Shown here piece after piece: positions 1 through 8,573 of a stretch of 42,948 nt of DNA. Origin of the DNA: Microcystis wesenbergii FACHB-1317 (GTDB lineage: Bacteria; Cyanobacteriota; Cyanobacteriia; Cyanobacteriales; Microcystaceae); contig NZ_JACJQV010000185.1 of NCBI RefSeq assembly GCF_014696875.1, positions 1-42,948 of the forward strand, in the 5' to 3' direction. The notes under the pieces are model-generated. The model saw only the letters and a list, made by a program, of their open reading frames with translations, was not told where the DNA came from and made no database searches. The first letter of the stretch is position 1; each line of letters opens with the position of its first letter. A program made the position numbers and the translations under genes.

Positions 1-104
1 AACAATATCAAAACTCTTTCTCTAATGTAAGGATTTTCTTCTTTTTTTAGTGCTTTTTGTAACTTTTCTTTTTGTTCGCAATTCAAGTGATTAGGGGCTG
101 GCAT
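1..104 (-). CDS. IS630-like transposase, N-terminal fragment cut by the window edge
   Basis: An open frame starts at the ATG at 102-104 on the minus strand and runs off the left edge after 34 codons. The peptide begins MPAPNHLNCEQKEKLQKAL and continues with a charged stretch ending in RERVLIL. This resembles the N-terminal helix-turn-helix start of IS630-family transposases that are common in Microcystis. Seen: start, open frame and composition. Inferred: family, from remembered resemblance only. It marks an insertion sequence extending leftwards out of the window. Confidence 0.6.
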   Translation of the reverse strand, partial: MPAPNHLNCEQKEKLQKALKKEENPYIRERVLIL

Positions 105-152
105 AGCTATTGATATTTGAATAGGTTACTGTTTCTATTATATACTATTTAG

Positions 153-272
153 ATGCTGAACAGCTTACGTCAATCGGATTTACCCAAACCAGTTTATGGT
201 CAAATGTTCGGTCAAAATGTTTGGGTCGGTTTTATTTTATTAGCGGCTATGATTGGGGGAAGTTTATATTAA
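153..272 (+). CDS. 39-aa single-TM ORF, possibly the 3' remnant of a gene split by the IS
   Basis: A short open frame (39 codons plus TAA) lies between the IS fragment and the next gene. A TAG directly precedes its ATG, so it cannot extend upstream. The first 24 residues are polar (MLNSLRQSDLPKP), followed by one hydrophobic segment, about residues 25-38, rich in Gly, Ala, Ile and Leu. No family was recognised. It could be a genuine small thylakoid or plasma membrane protein, or the C-terminal end of a gene disrupted by the adjacent IS630 element. No convincing ribosome binding site is visible, so expression is uncertain. Confidence 0.3.
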   Translation: MLNSLRQSDLPKPVYGQMFGQNVWVGFILLAAMIGGSLY

Positions 273-292
273 AACTCCCCCAAAAATGTCCC

Positions 293-320
293 TAGAGTCA
301 GTTTGTCTATTCTGACTCTA
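293..320. terminator. Hairpin at the 3' end of the 307-873 gene
   Basis: A perfect 9-bp inverted repeat, TAGAGTCAG (293-301) and CTGACTCTA (312-320), is separated by 10 nt. It covers the stop codon of the minus-strand gene that follows. No U-run is obvious on either side, so a role in termination or mRNA 3'-end protection is only an inference. Confidence 0.35.
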
Positions 321-873
321 ATAATCCCATTACCGTAGCTGATGCGGGTTCACCAGTCATCAAAGCTATCCGTCTTTGAAAATTTTTCTCCACAGCAATA
401 CAGGTATTTAAGGGATCTAAAATACCCTTTCTGATTTCCCTTTCCCAAGAATAATTTCTTTCTCGGTGTTTAAATCTTGATAATTGCTGGGTGAAAACAG
501 TAACTACTTGATAAATGATTTTTAAATCGTAAAGAGAGTCAATTTGAGAAATTTTAACCGCTAAATCCCGAAATTGACGGGATATTTCTTGAGCTTGCTC
601 TTGACTACAGCCATGGTCACGATGATAATAATTAACTACTTCTGCCATGTACTGAGCGTGTTTAGCGGCATTTTGAATGCTATGTTGAGCATTTTCCACA
701 GGGGCAAGAAATCGATCTAATAATAGCTGTTGGGCGTAGGCATCGCGAAGGGATGAATTAGAGATTATTTGTAATTCTGCCATTCTTTCTTCATGTTTAC
801 GGCGATTTTCGGCATAAATCTCCGTCAGAATAGTATCTAACAGCTTGGGAATCGGATAAAAGACATCAATCAT
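307..873 (-). CDS. Hypothetical alpha-helical protein, 188 aa
   Basis: This complete ORF starts at an ATG (871-873) and ends in TAG. The product is soluble and charged, with many Gln, Glu, Lys and Arg, and looks largely helical. It has no signal peptide, membrane segment or recognisable catalytic motif. Residues 1-35 (MIDVFYPIPKLLDTILTEIY onwards) and the middle region suggest coiled or bundled helices. I do not recognise the family. It stands alone, with an IS fragment downstream and a divergently transcribed small membrane gene upstream. A lineage-specific cyanobacterial protein is the most that can be said. Confidence 0.6.
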   Translation of the reverse strand: MIDVFYPIPKLLDTILTEIYAENRRKHEERMAELQIISNSSLRDAYAQQLLLDRFLAPVENAQHSIQNAAKHAQYMAEVVNYYHRDHGCSQEQAQEISRQFRDLAVKISQIDSLYDLKIIYQVVTVFTQQLSRFKHRERNYSWEREIRKGILDPLNTCIAVEKNFQRRIALMTGEPASATVMGLLESE

Positions 874-999
874 AGGAAAATCTAGCTTAGTTTGTCTAGA
901 GATAAGAAACTCTATTGATAGAATTACCCAAAATTATAGCAGTGATCTGAATAGTCAGGTACGATAAAATCAAGTTAGTAAATTACCGAACCTTAACCA

Positions 1000-1239
1000 A
1001 TGTCTAACTCGAAATCTAGTAGCGTTTGGGACCACAAACCCCGTTGGTGTCAACCTTGGTCGATTTTGTTGACAGGAATTACCCTGATTGCCGGCTGTTG
1101 GTTTTTAACTCAGCGTCTCTGGTTAACTCTACTCCTATCTATTCCCATACTCCTCTGGTGGTTTGTTTTCCTAATTCTTTATCCGCGGACGCTGCAGCAA
1201 CAGTTAAACACAGAAAGAATCGGGGAAAGCATTGATTAA
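1000..1239 (+). CDS. Small two-TM conserved cyanobacterial protein (DUF6737-like)
   Basis: A 79-residue protein with a polar N-terminus containing a DHKPRWCQPWSI motif, then two hydrophobic segments at about residues 21-38 and 42-60 that probably form a membrane hairpin. The tail is polar. The KPxWCQPWSI pattern resembles short cyanobacterial proteins catalogued as DUF6737; this assignment is from memory. Function is unknown. Its last 36 nt overlap the 3' end of the convergent helicase gene, so the two transcripts would be antisense to each other at their ends. Confidence 0.65.
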   Translation: MSNSKSSSVWDHKPRWCQPWSILLTGITLIAGCWFLTQRLWLTLLLSIPILLWWFVFLILYPRTLQQQLNTERIGESID

Positions 1240-3504
1240 AACAGGAAAGACAGGACAGGGATTTTTATCCTGTAATTGACTACTTTCATCTCCGCGAAAA
1301 GTGTTCCAACGGAAGGGAGCTTTTTTTTCACTCGACATCCATAAAAGTCTTTTTGCTCGCGTCATCGCTACATACAAAAGTCGGTATTCTTCAGCTTTTT
1401 TAAGTTGTCCAGCTTCTAACCAAGCGCTTAAAGGTGGGGGAATAATTGGTATGCTATCGGGGTTTAAATAGCGTTGGTGAACCGCCGCTCGAATTTGCGC
1501 CCGGGCCACTTCTGCGAGGGTAAAATCTCCCAAAAATTTCGCCCCATTGGGAACCCAAGGTTTGCCCGGGATAATATCTTCGTGAAGAAAGGGAATAAAA
1601 ACATAATCCCAGTCTAAACCCTTGGCTTTGTGCATAGTAATAATCGTCAGTTGTCTGGGACGAGTATAACAATCGTCGTTATCTTCTTCCACTCCTTCAA
1701 AGCGCTCAGAGGCGATAATTTCATTAAGAGTATTAATTGTATTTTTTAGAGAACTATTACCAGCAGTTTCCTGATAAATACGGGCGGTTAATTTTTGCAA
1801 TGTGGCTAATTCTGACCCCGAATATTGGAGAGTCATAGCGAAAAAAGATAGGAGTTGATAATGGGGTAATTCTAATCTAGCTTTTAGTAAACTGCAGCAA
1901 TAACGACGGGCAATTTTTTCGTTAGATTTCAGTTCAGGATCGAGGGGAGTGGGATAAAGAAATTGTTCGGGATAGGTAACTAAAGGATTTAAGTCTTGGG
2001 CAGTAATTAAACCCCTAAATTGTAGCACTTCTAAGGCCGCTTTCAGATAATCGGGAGAGTGGGGACGTTCGACAAAAGCCAATAGTTTCAGCATTTCGGC
2101 GGGAATTTGGGAAAAGCGATCGATCTCATTAGCTTCAAAAATTCTGATTTGATAACTTTTATAAAAATGGGCGAATTTTTGAGCAAAAAAGTGTCCTTGT
2201 CGATTTTCTCTAAGGAGGATAGCGGCATTATGTTGAGGATTTTCTTGGAGTAATTTAACTAGACGTTTTTCAATTAATTCCACTGTTTGATAAATGTCAT
2301 CTGGTTGATAAATTTCTAATCCTTTTCCCTCCTTAACTGGATTAGGTTGGGGATCTTCAGCACCGACGGGAAGAATCGCTTGAACTCGAAAAGGAGCCTC
2401 GGTAACTTTATGATTATCTTTCCCCTGTTTCCAATCTCGATCGACCCATTGTAAAACTAAATTAGCAGCTTCAATAATTTTAGTATTGCTGCGACCTGCT
2501 TGGTTCATAGTCGATAAATTGCCTTCGTTTTGACAACTTTCACAAAACCAATTAAAGTAAACAGGATCGGCGGGGGTAAAGGTGGAATTAATCGCTTGAT
2601 TGGGATCGCCGACGCGAATTAAATTAGGTATTTCCTCGTCATTATTTTTTGCTAAAATAGTAATTAGTTTTTCTTGGAGAGGACTAGAATCCTGTGCCTC
2701 ATCTTCAAAGACTCCAAAGACAGATTTTTGCCATTGTCGGCGAATTTTTTCTTCCTCTAATACTCGCAAGGCTCCTAAAATCATGTCATCATAATCTATA
2801 TAGTTTTTCTGACGCATCAGGATTTCATACTGTTGGTACAAACCACTAGCAATAGCGAGAATTTGATAATTATCGTCGGTATAGTGGCTTAATTCCCAGA
2901 CTTGCTGCGGTGATAATCCCGAACTTTTTAGCTCATGAATGGCCGCATAGGCAAGACTAGGTAAAATTTCGGTTCTCAGCACCGATTGACGGCGTAATCT
3001 TTCGGTTTCTTCCCCATCAAATTCTACTCCTTCTAATAACTTTTGATAACGAATTGGATCGGCAATTAGCCATTTTTCCACCGAGTTTCTAATAATTCTG
3101 TGGCTAGGAGTCGGAATAACTAAGGTAGAAGATTCGAGGTCTAATCCCGATAATTCCGGGTAACGACGGGCCAATTGTAGGGCCAGTCCGTGCAGAGTTT
3201 GGACGCTGAAACCTTGAGCAGAAAGCTGTAAATCTTGCAAGCGTTGTTTAATTTTAGCTTTAATACTAGCGGCAGCCGAGCGGGTGTAGGTGACAATAAT
3301 TAACTGTTTTTTAGCGTGCAGTTGCTCACGAGCAATAACCATAGCGGCAGCTACGGCCAAACTGTGGGATTTTCCCGCCCCCGGCACCGCAGAAATGGCC
3401 ATTTTTCCCCCTTGCCAATCGGCTAATTCCTGTTGTCCGGCGCGCAGTTGTTGCCGGAGATTGAACAGTAAATTTTCTCGATTAATTACTTTAGTTTCGC
3501 TCAT
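1204..3504 (-). CDS. UvrD/Rep-type superfamily 1A DNA helicase
   Basis: The product has 766 residues. Seen motifs: Walker A AVPGAGKS at residues 39-46; motif Ia with TYTRSAA; motif II as EDEAQDS; motif III-like RVGDPNQAIN; motif V as TMHKAKGLDWDYVF; and motif VI as YVAMTRAKR near the C-terminus. Together these define a UvrD/PcrA/Rep-like 3'-5' ATP-dependent DNA translocase, expected to act in DNA repair or in clearing replication blocks. It lacks the C-terminal PD-(D/E)XK nuclease domain of AddA/RecB types. ATG at 3502-3504 has GGGG upstream. It stands alone and overlaps the convergent small membrane gene by 36 nt. Confidence 0.9.
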   Translation of the reverse strand: MSETKVINRENLLFNLRQQLRAGQQELADWQGGKMAISAVPGAGKSHSLAVAAAMVIAREQLHAKKQLIIVTYTRSAAASIKAKIKQRLQDLQLSAQGFSVQTLHGLALQLARRYPELSGLDLESSTLVIPTPSHRIIRNSVEKWLIADPIRYQKLLEGVEFDGEETERLRRQSVLRTEILPSLAYAAIHELKSSGLSPQQVWELSHYTDDNYQILAIASGLYQQYEILMRQKNYIDYDDMILGALRVLEEEKIRRQWQKSVFGVFEDEAQDSSPLQEKLITILAKNNDEEIPNLIRVGDPNQAINSTFTPADPVYFNWFCESCQNEGNLSTMNQAGRSNTKIIEAANLVLQWVDRDWKQGKDNHKVTEAPFRVQAILPVGAEDPQPNPVKEGKGLEIYQPDDIYQTVELIEKRLVKLLQENPQHNAAILLRENRQGHFFAQKFAHFYKSYQIRIFEANEIDRFSQIPAEMLKLLAFVERPHSPDYLKAALEVLQFRGLITAQDLNPLVTYPEQFLYPTPLDPELKSNEKIARRYCCSLLKARLELPHYQLLSFFAMTLQYSGSELATLQKLTARIYQETAGNSSLKNTINTLNEIIASERFEGVEEDNDDCYTRPRQLTIITMHKAKGLDWDYVFIPFLHEDIIPGKPWVPNGAKFLGDFTLAEVARAQIRAAVHQRYLNPDSIPIIPPPLSAWLEAGQLKKAEEYRLLYVAMTRAKRLLWMSSEKKAPFRWNTFRGDESSQLQDKNPCPVFPVLINAFPDSFCV

Positions 3505-3616
3505 TATGCCCCGCCAATTTTATTTTTAGTTTAATTCTATTACTATTTTAGTTTCTTCTTAAACCAATTGCTGTAAAAGTTAGCTAGAGATAACTAGAAT
3601 GGGGAGATGGGTTTTT

Positions 3617-3838
3617 TCAGTGAACAGTAAACAGTAAGCAGTAATCAGTGAAAAGAAAGTAGCGAAGGGCGTTGGGTTTCATGCTTCAACCCAACCTACG
3701 TTCATCTTATATTTAATTCCACCCACCCACTTAATCAGTGAAAAGAAAGTTTTCACCTAACACTGTCCACTTAAAACTGTAATCTGATAACTGTAATCTG
3801 ATAACTGATAACTGATAACTGATCACTGATCACTGATA
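3617..3838. repeat. Composite dispersed repeat with satellite tail, reaching into tilS
   Basis: The spacer between the helicase and tilS is built from repeats. It holds variants of CAGTGAACAGTAAACAG (3619 onwards), an inverted repeat GTTGGGTT (3671-3678) / AACCCAAC (3688-3695) around a TCATGCTTC loop, and a run of CTGATAA / CTGATCA heptamers (about 3782-3838). Related blocks recur at 13374-13586 and 32717-32970. The heptamers supply the last codons and the TGA stop of tilS. No gene is visible in 3505-3822. Confidence 0.8.
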
Positions 3839-4797
3839 TGTAGCCAATTTTGTTGTACTTCTACCCGAATTTTGCCGGTTAAGGAGGAAGTGGCATCGCG
3901 ATTAATACCAGTAATGAGATTAACCACTGACTCAACTTCGGCAAAATTAGGCGCTGAGGGTAAATATTGAGCCAAAAATAAACGAATCACTCGTCTTTGT
4001 ATCGCTAGAGGTAGAATTTGTAAAGGGGAGCGATCGAGTCTTTTTTGATCTAGATCAATAACCTGACGAAAAATATCCCGGGCAATACTATCTAAATAAT
4101 CGCTTTCTGCCTCCAAAATTTCAGCAGTTTGGGCGAGATGTTTTTCAATTTGGGGATTTAAATTAGTTTGCAGGTAGGGTAATAATTCCCGACGGATGCG
4201 ATTGCGAGCATAGCGTAAATTTTCATTAGCTCGATCGTACCAGATCGGTAATTCTCGACTTTGACAAAAAGCGAAAGTTTCCCTGCGAGTAACATTTAAG
4301 AGGGGACGGACTAAAAAAATATCTGGGGTTAAACTTGTCAACCAAGTTAAGGCAGAAAGTCCATCACTACCGGCCCCGCGCATGAGATTATAAAGAAAAG
4401 TTTCCGCTCGATCGCTCCTCGTGTGTGCCGTGAGAAGATAATTAAAACCCTGTTCTTGGGCGATTGTTTGTAAAGCTTGATAACGCCATTGTCGGGCCTT
4501 GGCTTCTGTTTCCGCCATGGGGGGTGCGGTGGCAATATAAACGGGTAATTGCCAAATTTCGGCGATTTTCCGCACATGAGCCACTAATCCTCGGTCGCAG
4601 GACCAACGGTGATCACAATGAGCGATCGCTAGTTGCCAACCCCAACGAGAGCGCAAATCCAGCAATAATTGACCTAAACAGAGGGAATCCTGACCCGCAG
4701 ACAATGCCACTAACAGAGACGCATTTTTAGGTAGTAATTGTCCCTTTTTCACCGTGGTTTCCAGACGAGTATGGAGAGGTGTCCAAAAATTAGCCAA
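3823..4797 (-). CDS. tilS: tRNA(Ile)-lysidine synthase TilS
   Basis: TilS converts the wobble C34 of the AUA-reading tRNA-Ile to lysidine with lysine and ATP, an essential decoding step. The 324-residue product has the N-terminal PP-loop ATPase domain. Its P-loop reads SAGQDS at residues 33-38, where the family consensus is SGGxDS. HCDHRW, TAHTRSDRAET, LMRGAG and the RNRIRRELLPYL segment are also typical. It is the short cyanobacterial form without the long C-terminal tRNA-binding domain of E. coli TilS. The last residues (ISDQ) and the TGA stop are encoded by satellite heptamers, so the 3' end has been remodelled by repeat DNA. Confidence 0.92.
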   Translation of the reverse strand: MANFWTPLHTRLETTVKKGQLLPKNASLLVALSAGQDSLCLGQLLLDLRSRWGWQLAIAHCDHRWSCDRGLVAHVRKIAEIWQLPVYIATAPPMAETEAKARQWRYQALQTIAQEQGFNYLLTAHTRSDRAETFLYNLMRGAGSDGLSALTWLTSLTPDIFLVRPLLNVTRRETFAFCQSRELPIWYDRANENLRYARNRIRRELLPYLQTNLNPQIEKHLAQTAEILEAESDYLDSIARDIFRQVIDLDQKRLDRSPLQILPLAIQRRVIRLFLAQYLPSAPNFAEVESVVNLITGINRDATSSLTGKIRVEVQQNWLHISDQ

Positions 4798-4856
4798 AAT
4801 TTTTAGATTTATTTACTTGACAAATGACAGATAACCAGAAAAGGAGAAGGGAGAGG

Positions 4857-4884
4857 GAATTATGAATTATGAATTATGAATTAT
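4857..4884. repeat. Tandem heptamer GAATTAT, four copies
   Basis: Four head-to-tail copies of GAATTAT lie just upstream of the larger CTGATAA array. They share the 7-nt period but not the sequence. Confidence 0.85.
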
Positions 4885-4913
4885 AAATTGGGAAGTATTT
4901 TCAGTGAACGGTA

Positions 4914-5115
4914 AACTGATAACTGATAACTGATAACTGATAACTGATAACTGATAACTGATAACTGATCACTGATAACTGATCACTGATAACTGATCAC
5001 TGATAACTGATCACTGATAACTGATCACTGATAACTGATCACTGATAACTGATCACTGATAACTGATCACTGATAACTGATAACTGATAACTGATAACTG
5101 ATAACTGATAACTGA
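4914..5115. repeat. Heptamer satellite (CTGATAA/CTGATCA), STRR type, about 200 bp
   Basis: About 29 consecutive 7-nt units: homogeneous CTGATAA at both ends and a central block alternating CTGATCA with CTGATAA (a 14-nt higher-order unit). It fills the spacer between the tilS start and the hemF stop, ending 1 nt before the hemF TAA. Such short tandemly repeated repetitive (STRR) heptamers are known from several cyanobacteria. The alternating core suggests secondary amplification of a dimer. Confidence 0.95.
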
Positions 5116-5116
5116 T

Positions 5117-6145
5117 TTAACCTTGCCAATTAACCCAATCTTGGGGTTTTAGGAAGACATCATAGAGTTTTGCTTCTGGGGTGTTTGGTGCAGGTTGATA
5201 ACAGTATTCCCAACGGACTAAAGGAGGTAAAGACATCAAAATCGACTCGGTACGACCGTTAGTTTGCAACCCAAAAATTGTGCCACGATCATAAACTAAA
5301 TTAAATTCTACATAACGACCGCGACGATAGAGTTGAAACTGACGTTCTCTGTCACCGTATTCCGTCGAGCACCGTTTCTGGACAATGGGAACATAAGCGG
5401 GTAGAAAAGCCCGGCCACAGTCATTAATGAAACTAAAAATTTCTTCCCAGTTGCGGGGTTGTTGGGGAGATAATTTCTCTGAATAGATAGCGGCATCACT
5501 TTCGGCAAAGGGACCCCGATAGAGAGGGTCTAAACCGTCTTGGTAATCAAAGAAAATCCCGCCGATACCTCTGGCTTCCTGACGATGATTGAGATAAAAA
5601 TATTCATCACACCAGCGTTTAAAAACGGGATAATATTCGGGATGATGTTGGTCGCAAACCTGTTTAAAAGTGCGGTGAAAATGACTAGCATCTTCTTCAA
5701 AAGCATAGTAGGGAGTTAAATCGGCACCGCCGCCAAACCACCAAACTGGACCGGCTTCAAAATAGCGATAATTGAGGTGAACCGTGGGAATATAAGGATT
5801 ACGAGGATGTAAAACCATCGAGGTTCCCGTGGCGTAAAATTGATGACCGGCAGCCTCGGGCCGTTGTTTGGCAATGCTAGGAGGTAATTCTTTCCCCCAA
5901 ACTTCCGAAAAATTCACCCCTGCTTGTTCAAAAATTCCCCCTTCCCGCAAAACTCGCGAACGTCCGCCGCCACCTTCGGGCCTTTGCCAACTATCTTCGA
6001 TAAATTTTGCTTGTCCATCCACTTCTTCTAATCCCTGACAAATTTCATCCTGTAGGGATTTCATAAATTCACTGACGCGGCTACGGCTGTCACTGGCGGG
6101 CAAATTGGCAAGGGTGGGGGTTGTGGTGAATGCAGTCATACTCAA
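5117..6145 (-). CDS. hemF: Oxygen-dependent coproporphyrinogen III oxidase HemF
   Basis: HemF decarboxylates two propionates of coproporphyrinogen III to give protoporphyrinogen IX using O2, in heme and chlorophyll synthesis. The 342-aa product shows the family blocks [55 protein letters not shown], and near the C-terminus [18 protein letters not shown] followed by [11 protein letters not shown]. Length and order match aerobic HemF. Start ATG at 6143-6145. It is a soluble enzyme and probably monocistronic. The stop codon abuts the heptamer satellite directly, leaving essentially no unique 3' UTR. Confidence 0.96.
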   Translation of the reverse strand: MSMTAFTTTPTLANLPASDSRSRVSEFMKSLQDEICQGLEEVDGQAKFIEDSWQRPEGGGGRSRVLREGGIFEQAGVNFSEVWGKELPPSIAKQRPEAAGHQFYATGTSMVLHPRNPYIPTVHLNYRYFEAGPVWWFGGGADLTPYYAFEEDASHFHRTFKQVCDQHHPEYYPVFKRWCDEYFYLNHRQEARGIGGIFFDYQDGLDPLYRGPFAESDAAIYSEKLSPQQPRNWEEIFSFINDCGRAFLPAYVPIVQKRCSTEYGDRERQFQLYRRGRYVEFNLVYDRGTIFGLQTNGRTESILMSLPPLVRWEYCYQPAPNTPEAKLYDVFLKPQDWVNWQG

Positions 6146-6259
6146 GGATCAAAATTGATAACTCAGTGATTATATTACTACTGGGTGATGAAACGGACGC
6201 TCTTCGATACTTAACTTAACATTTAGACGGATTGGGGGTTTTTCAGTGATCAGTGTTAT

Positions 6260-6550
6260 CTAAACTACCGCCTGAATTAACACAAAAGGTTGCACGATTA
6301 GTGTATTAAAAAGGTTATCGGGATGGGAATTCCAATCGCTTAATTGCTCTTGTGTCGGTTTTTCTAGTAGTTTTTCCCCGATCCAATTCTGCACTTGAGC
6401 AACCTGATCACTGGCGATCGCTTCTGCCACTTCGATTAAATTGAGGGAATCCGAAACCACGATCAGCGCATCCCTTTGAGCATGGGGGATCAAGTCACTC
6501 CACTCCACTTCGGCTAATTCCTCTAATAACTGCTCGTGAATATTACCCAT
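6260..6550 (-). CDS. DUF2288 family protein, 96 aa
   Basis: A small soluble protein starting MGNIHEQLLEELAEVEWSDL, with the conserved ELAEVEW and PHAQRDALIVV blocks and an aliphatic C-terminus (FNTLIVQPFVLIQAVV). These are the marks of DUF2288, found across cyanobacteria and proteobacteria; its function is unknown. It is complete, with ATG at 6548-6550. It lies between hemF and the divergently oriented TetR gene, from which it is separated by about 135 bp holding promoters in both directions. Confidence 0.8.
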   Translation of the reverse strand: MGNIHEQLLEELAEVEWSDLIPHAQRDALIVVSDSLNLIEVAEAIASDQVAQVQNWIGEKLLEKPTQEQLSDWNSHPDNLFNTLIVQPFVLIQAVV

Positions 6551-6659
6551 ACTGTCAATCCTTGCGAAAAAGCTCGCTCAATAACGAATTAGCTCCTCTT
6601 TCTAGCATACAGGCAAAGGGACAGCCGATTTCCCCATTCATAGTAATGTTAAGCTAAAA

Positions 6660-6681
6660 TATAACGAACGTTCGATATTAA
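6660..6681. promoter_or_regulatory. Palindromic operator upstream of the TetR gene
   Basis: CGAACGTTCG at 6665-6674 is a perfect 10-bp palindrome inside a longer imperfect one (ATATAACGAAC / GTTCGATATTA). It lies 11 bp before the TetR ATG. TetR-family proteins typically repress their own operon from such sites, so autoregulation of tetR-devBCA is inferred. Confidence 0.6.
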
Positions 6682-6685
6682 ACTT

Positions 6686-7258
6686 ATGCCTAAGATAGTG
6701 GATGTAGAACAATACCGAAAAGAACTCCTCTTAAAAAGTGCCGAACTCTTTGCCGAGAAAGGCTACGCTGACATGACGACGAGAGAATTAGCGCAAGGAT
6801 TGGGAGTGTCCACGGGAACGCTGTACCACTACTTTCCCAGTAAAGCGGCACTTTTCGAGCAATTAGTCGAGGAGATGTGCCGGCAGGATGTTTTATTAGC
6901 TAAAGCCGAGATTGATCGAGGAAAAACCCTGACAGAAAAGCTAAAAATTCTCGGCAAATTTATGACTAATCGCGAGGATTACTGCATCAAACAATTATTC
7001 TTATGGATTGATTATTCTCAATATCAAGGACGAGAAGAACTGAGTCGTAGTCAACTTTTTGAGCGCGTTGATCACCGCTATCATCAGGCAGTAATCGAGA
7101 TTTTAGGTATTAGCGATCCGAGTGTAGCTTGGTTAGTTGTCAGCGTTATTAATGGACTGATATTAGAGCGCCTGTGGTGCAATGAACAGATTGCGATCAA
7201 TGAACAAATGGAATTATTAGGTAAAATTCTTACTACTTATTTGCAGAAAAAATGTTAA
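6686..7258 (+). CDS. TetR/AcrR-family transcriptional regulator of the devBCA operon
   Basis: A 190-aa protein with a typical TetR N-terminal domain: KSAELFAEKGYADMTTRELA, then the recognition helix region GLGVSTGTLYHYFPSKAALF at about residues 36-55. The C-terminal two thirds are helical and would form the ligand-binding and dimer domain; the ligand is unknown. It is followed after 31 bp by devB in the same direction. The palindrome in its own leader (6665-6674) is the obvious candidate operator. Likely role: de-repression of the exporter in response to a small molecule. Confidence 0.9.
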   Translation: MPKIVDVEQYRKELLLKSAELFAEKGYADMTTRELAQGLGVSTGTLYHYFPSKAALFEQLVEEMCRQDVLLAKAEIDRGKTLTEKLKILGKFMTNREDYCIKQLFLWIDYSQYQGREELSRSQLFERVDHRYHQAVIEILGISDPSVAWLVVSVINGLILERLWCNEQIAINEQMELLGKILTTYLQKKC

Positions 7259-7289
7259 CCCCCAACAATCACTTATTAACTAAAAAATT

Positions 7290-8573
7290 ATGAAAGGTAA
7301 AACTTTTGTGAAACCAAATCAAAAGTTAATAATCGGGTTAATAGTATTAGGCACGGGATTATTAGGAATAACCACCTTTTATAGTCTTTCCCAAGTCGCC
7401 CCCAAACCCGAAACCAAAACCCCTGTAGTTGCCTCGCCCGCACCGCAAAAAATCACCGCTTTAGGCAGAATTGAACCGAGGACAGAAATTATCAGCATAT
7501 CTGCCCCGATGTTGCTTAATTCCGATCGAGTCATACAATTATTAGTCGATGAAGGAGATAGCGTCAAAACGGGACAAATAATCGCCATTCTCGAAAGTCA
7601 GGAAAGATTAGAGGATAACCTGCAACAGGCACAAGAACAGGTGAAAGTAGCCGCAGCCAAACTAGAACAGGTGAAAGCTGGGGCAAAAGTCGGAGAAATC
7701 GACGCTAATGCCGCTAACGTGCGGAAAATCGAGGCACAATGGGTAGGGGATCAAGCAAACCAACGGACAACTATCCAAAGATTAACAGCGCAATTAGAAG
7801 GGGATATAGCCGCCCAAAAAGCGACAATTGGCAAATTAGAAGCAGAATATCGCAATGCCAAAGCTGAATTTGATCGCTACGAAAAACTCTATCAAGAAGG
7901 GGCAATTTCCGCCTCTAGTTTTGATAGTAAAAGACTGAATTTAGAAACCAGTAATCAACAATTAACAGAAGCAAAAGTTACCCTAGAGAGAATTGAAAGC
8001 ACCGGTAAACAACAGATACAAGAAGCCAAGACTACCCTAGCCCGGATTGAATCCACCGGTCAACAGCAGCTCAAAGAGGCCAGATCCACTTTAAATCAAG
8101 TCTCAGAAGTGCGGGGAGTCGATGTGCAGGCAGCCGAAGCGGAGGTAAATGCTGCCCTAGTTGCCGTTAAAAAAGCCCAAACCGAGTTAAATCAGGCTTA
8201 TATTCGATCGCCAATTACCGGCAAAGTGATTAAAGTCAATACCCGTATCGGGGAACAAATCAGCGATCAAGGAATTGTTGACCTCGCTGAAACCGATCGC
8301 ATGGAGGTAATTGCCGAAATCTATCAAAGCGATATCGGGAAAATTCGCAAGGGACAAACTGCCACGATTACTGGATCGGCGTTTAAGGGCGAAGTTAGCG
8401 GAAAAGTGCGCTTAATTGCTTTAAAAGTTGACCAACAAAATATCTTCAGCAATCAACCGGGAGAAAACTTTGATCGCAAAGTGATCTCTGTCCGCATTGC
8501 CTTAGATCGCGAAAACAGTGAAAAAGTGGCAGGTTTAACCAATTCCCAAGTAACTGTAACTATCAATGAGTAG
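7290..8573 (+). CDS. devB: DevB-type membrane fusion protein (HlyD family) of an ABC exporter
   Basis: The 427-residue periplasmic adaptor has an N-terminal membrane anchor (about 11-31, GLIVLGTGLLGITTFY), a lipoyl/barrel-sandwich half (ALGRIEPRTEIISISAP), a long Ala/Glu/Gln-rich coiled coil (about 100-290) with repeated segments ESTGKQQIQEAKTTLARI / ESTGQQQLKEARSTL, then the second lipoyl half (AYIRSPITGKVIKV) and a beta-barrel. In Anabaena DevBCA exports heterocyst glycolipids with TolC; homologues also occur in non-heterocystous species, where the substrate is unknown. It overlaps devC by 8 nt, indicating translational coupling. Confidence 0.9.
   Translation: MKGKTFVKPNQKLIIGLIVLGTGLLGITTFYSLSQVAPKPETKTPVVASPAPQKITALGRIEPRTEIISISAPMLLNSDRVIQLLVDEGDSVKTGQIIAILESQERLEDNLQQAQEQVKVAAAKLEQVKAGAKVGEIDANAANVRKIEAQWVGDQANQRTTIQRLTAQLEGDIAAQKATIGKLEAEYRNAKAEFDRYEKLYQEGAISASSFDSKRLNLETSNQQLTEAKVTLERIESTGKQQIQEAKTTLARIESTGQQQLKEARSTLNQVSEVRGVDVQAAEAEVNAALVAVKKAQTELNQAYIRSPITGKVIKVNTRIGEQISDQGIVDLAETDRMEVIAEIYQSDIGKIRKGQTATITGSAFKGEVSGKVRLIALKVDQQNIFSNQPGENFDRKVISVRIALDRENSEKVAGLTNSQVTVTINE

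Noticed and set aside
4914-5115. Replication origin iterons or CRISPR
   Set aside because: Heptamers are unlike DnaA boxes, lack spacers, occur at six or more loci and have no dnaA/dnaN context.
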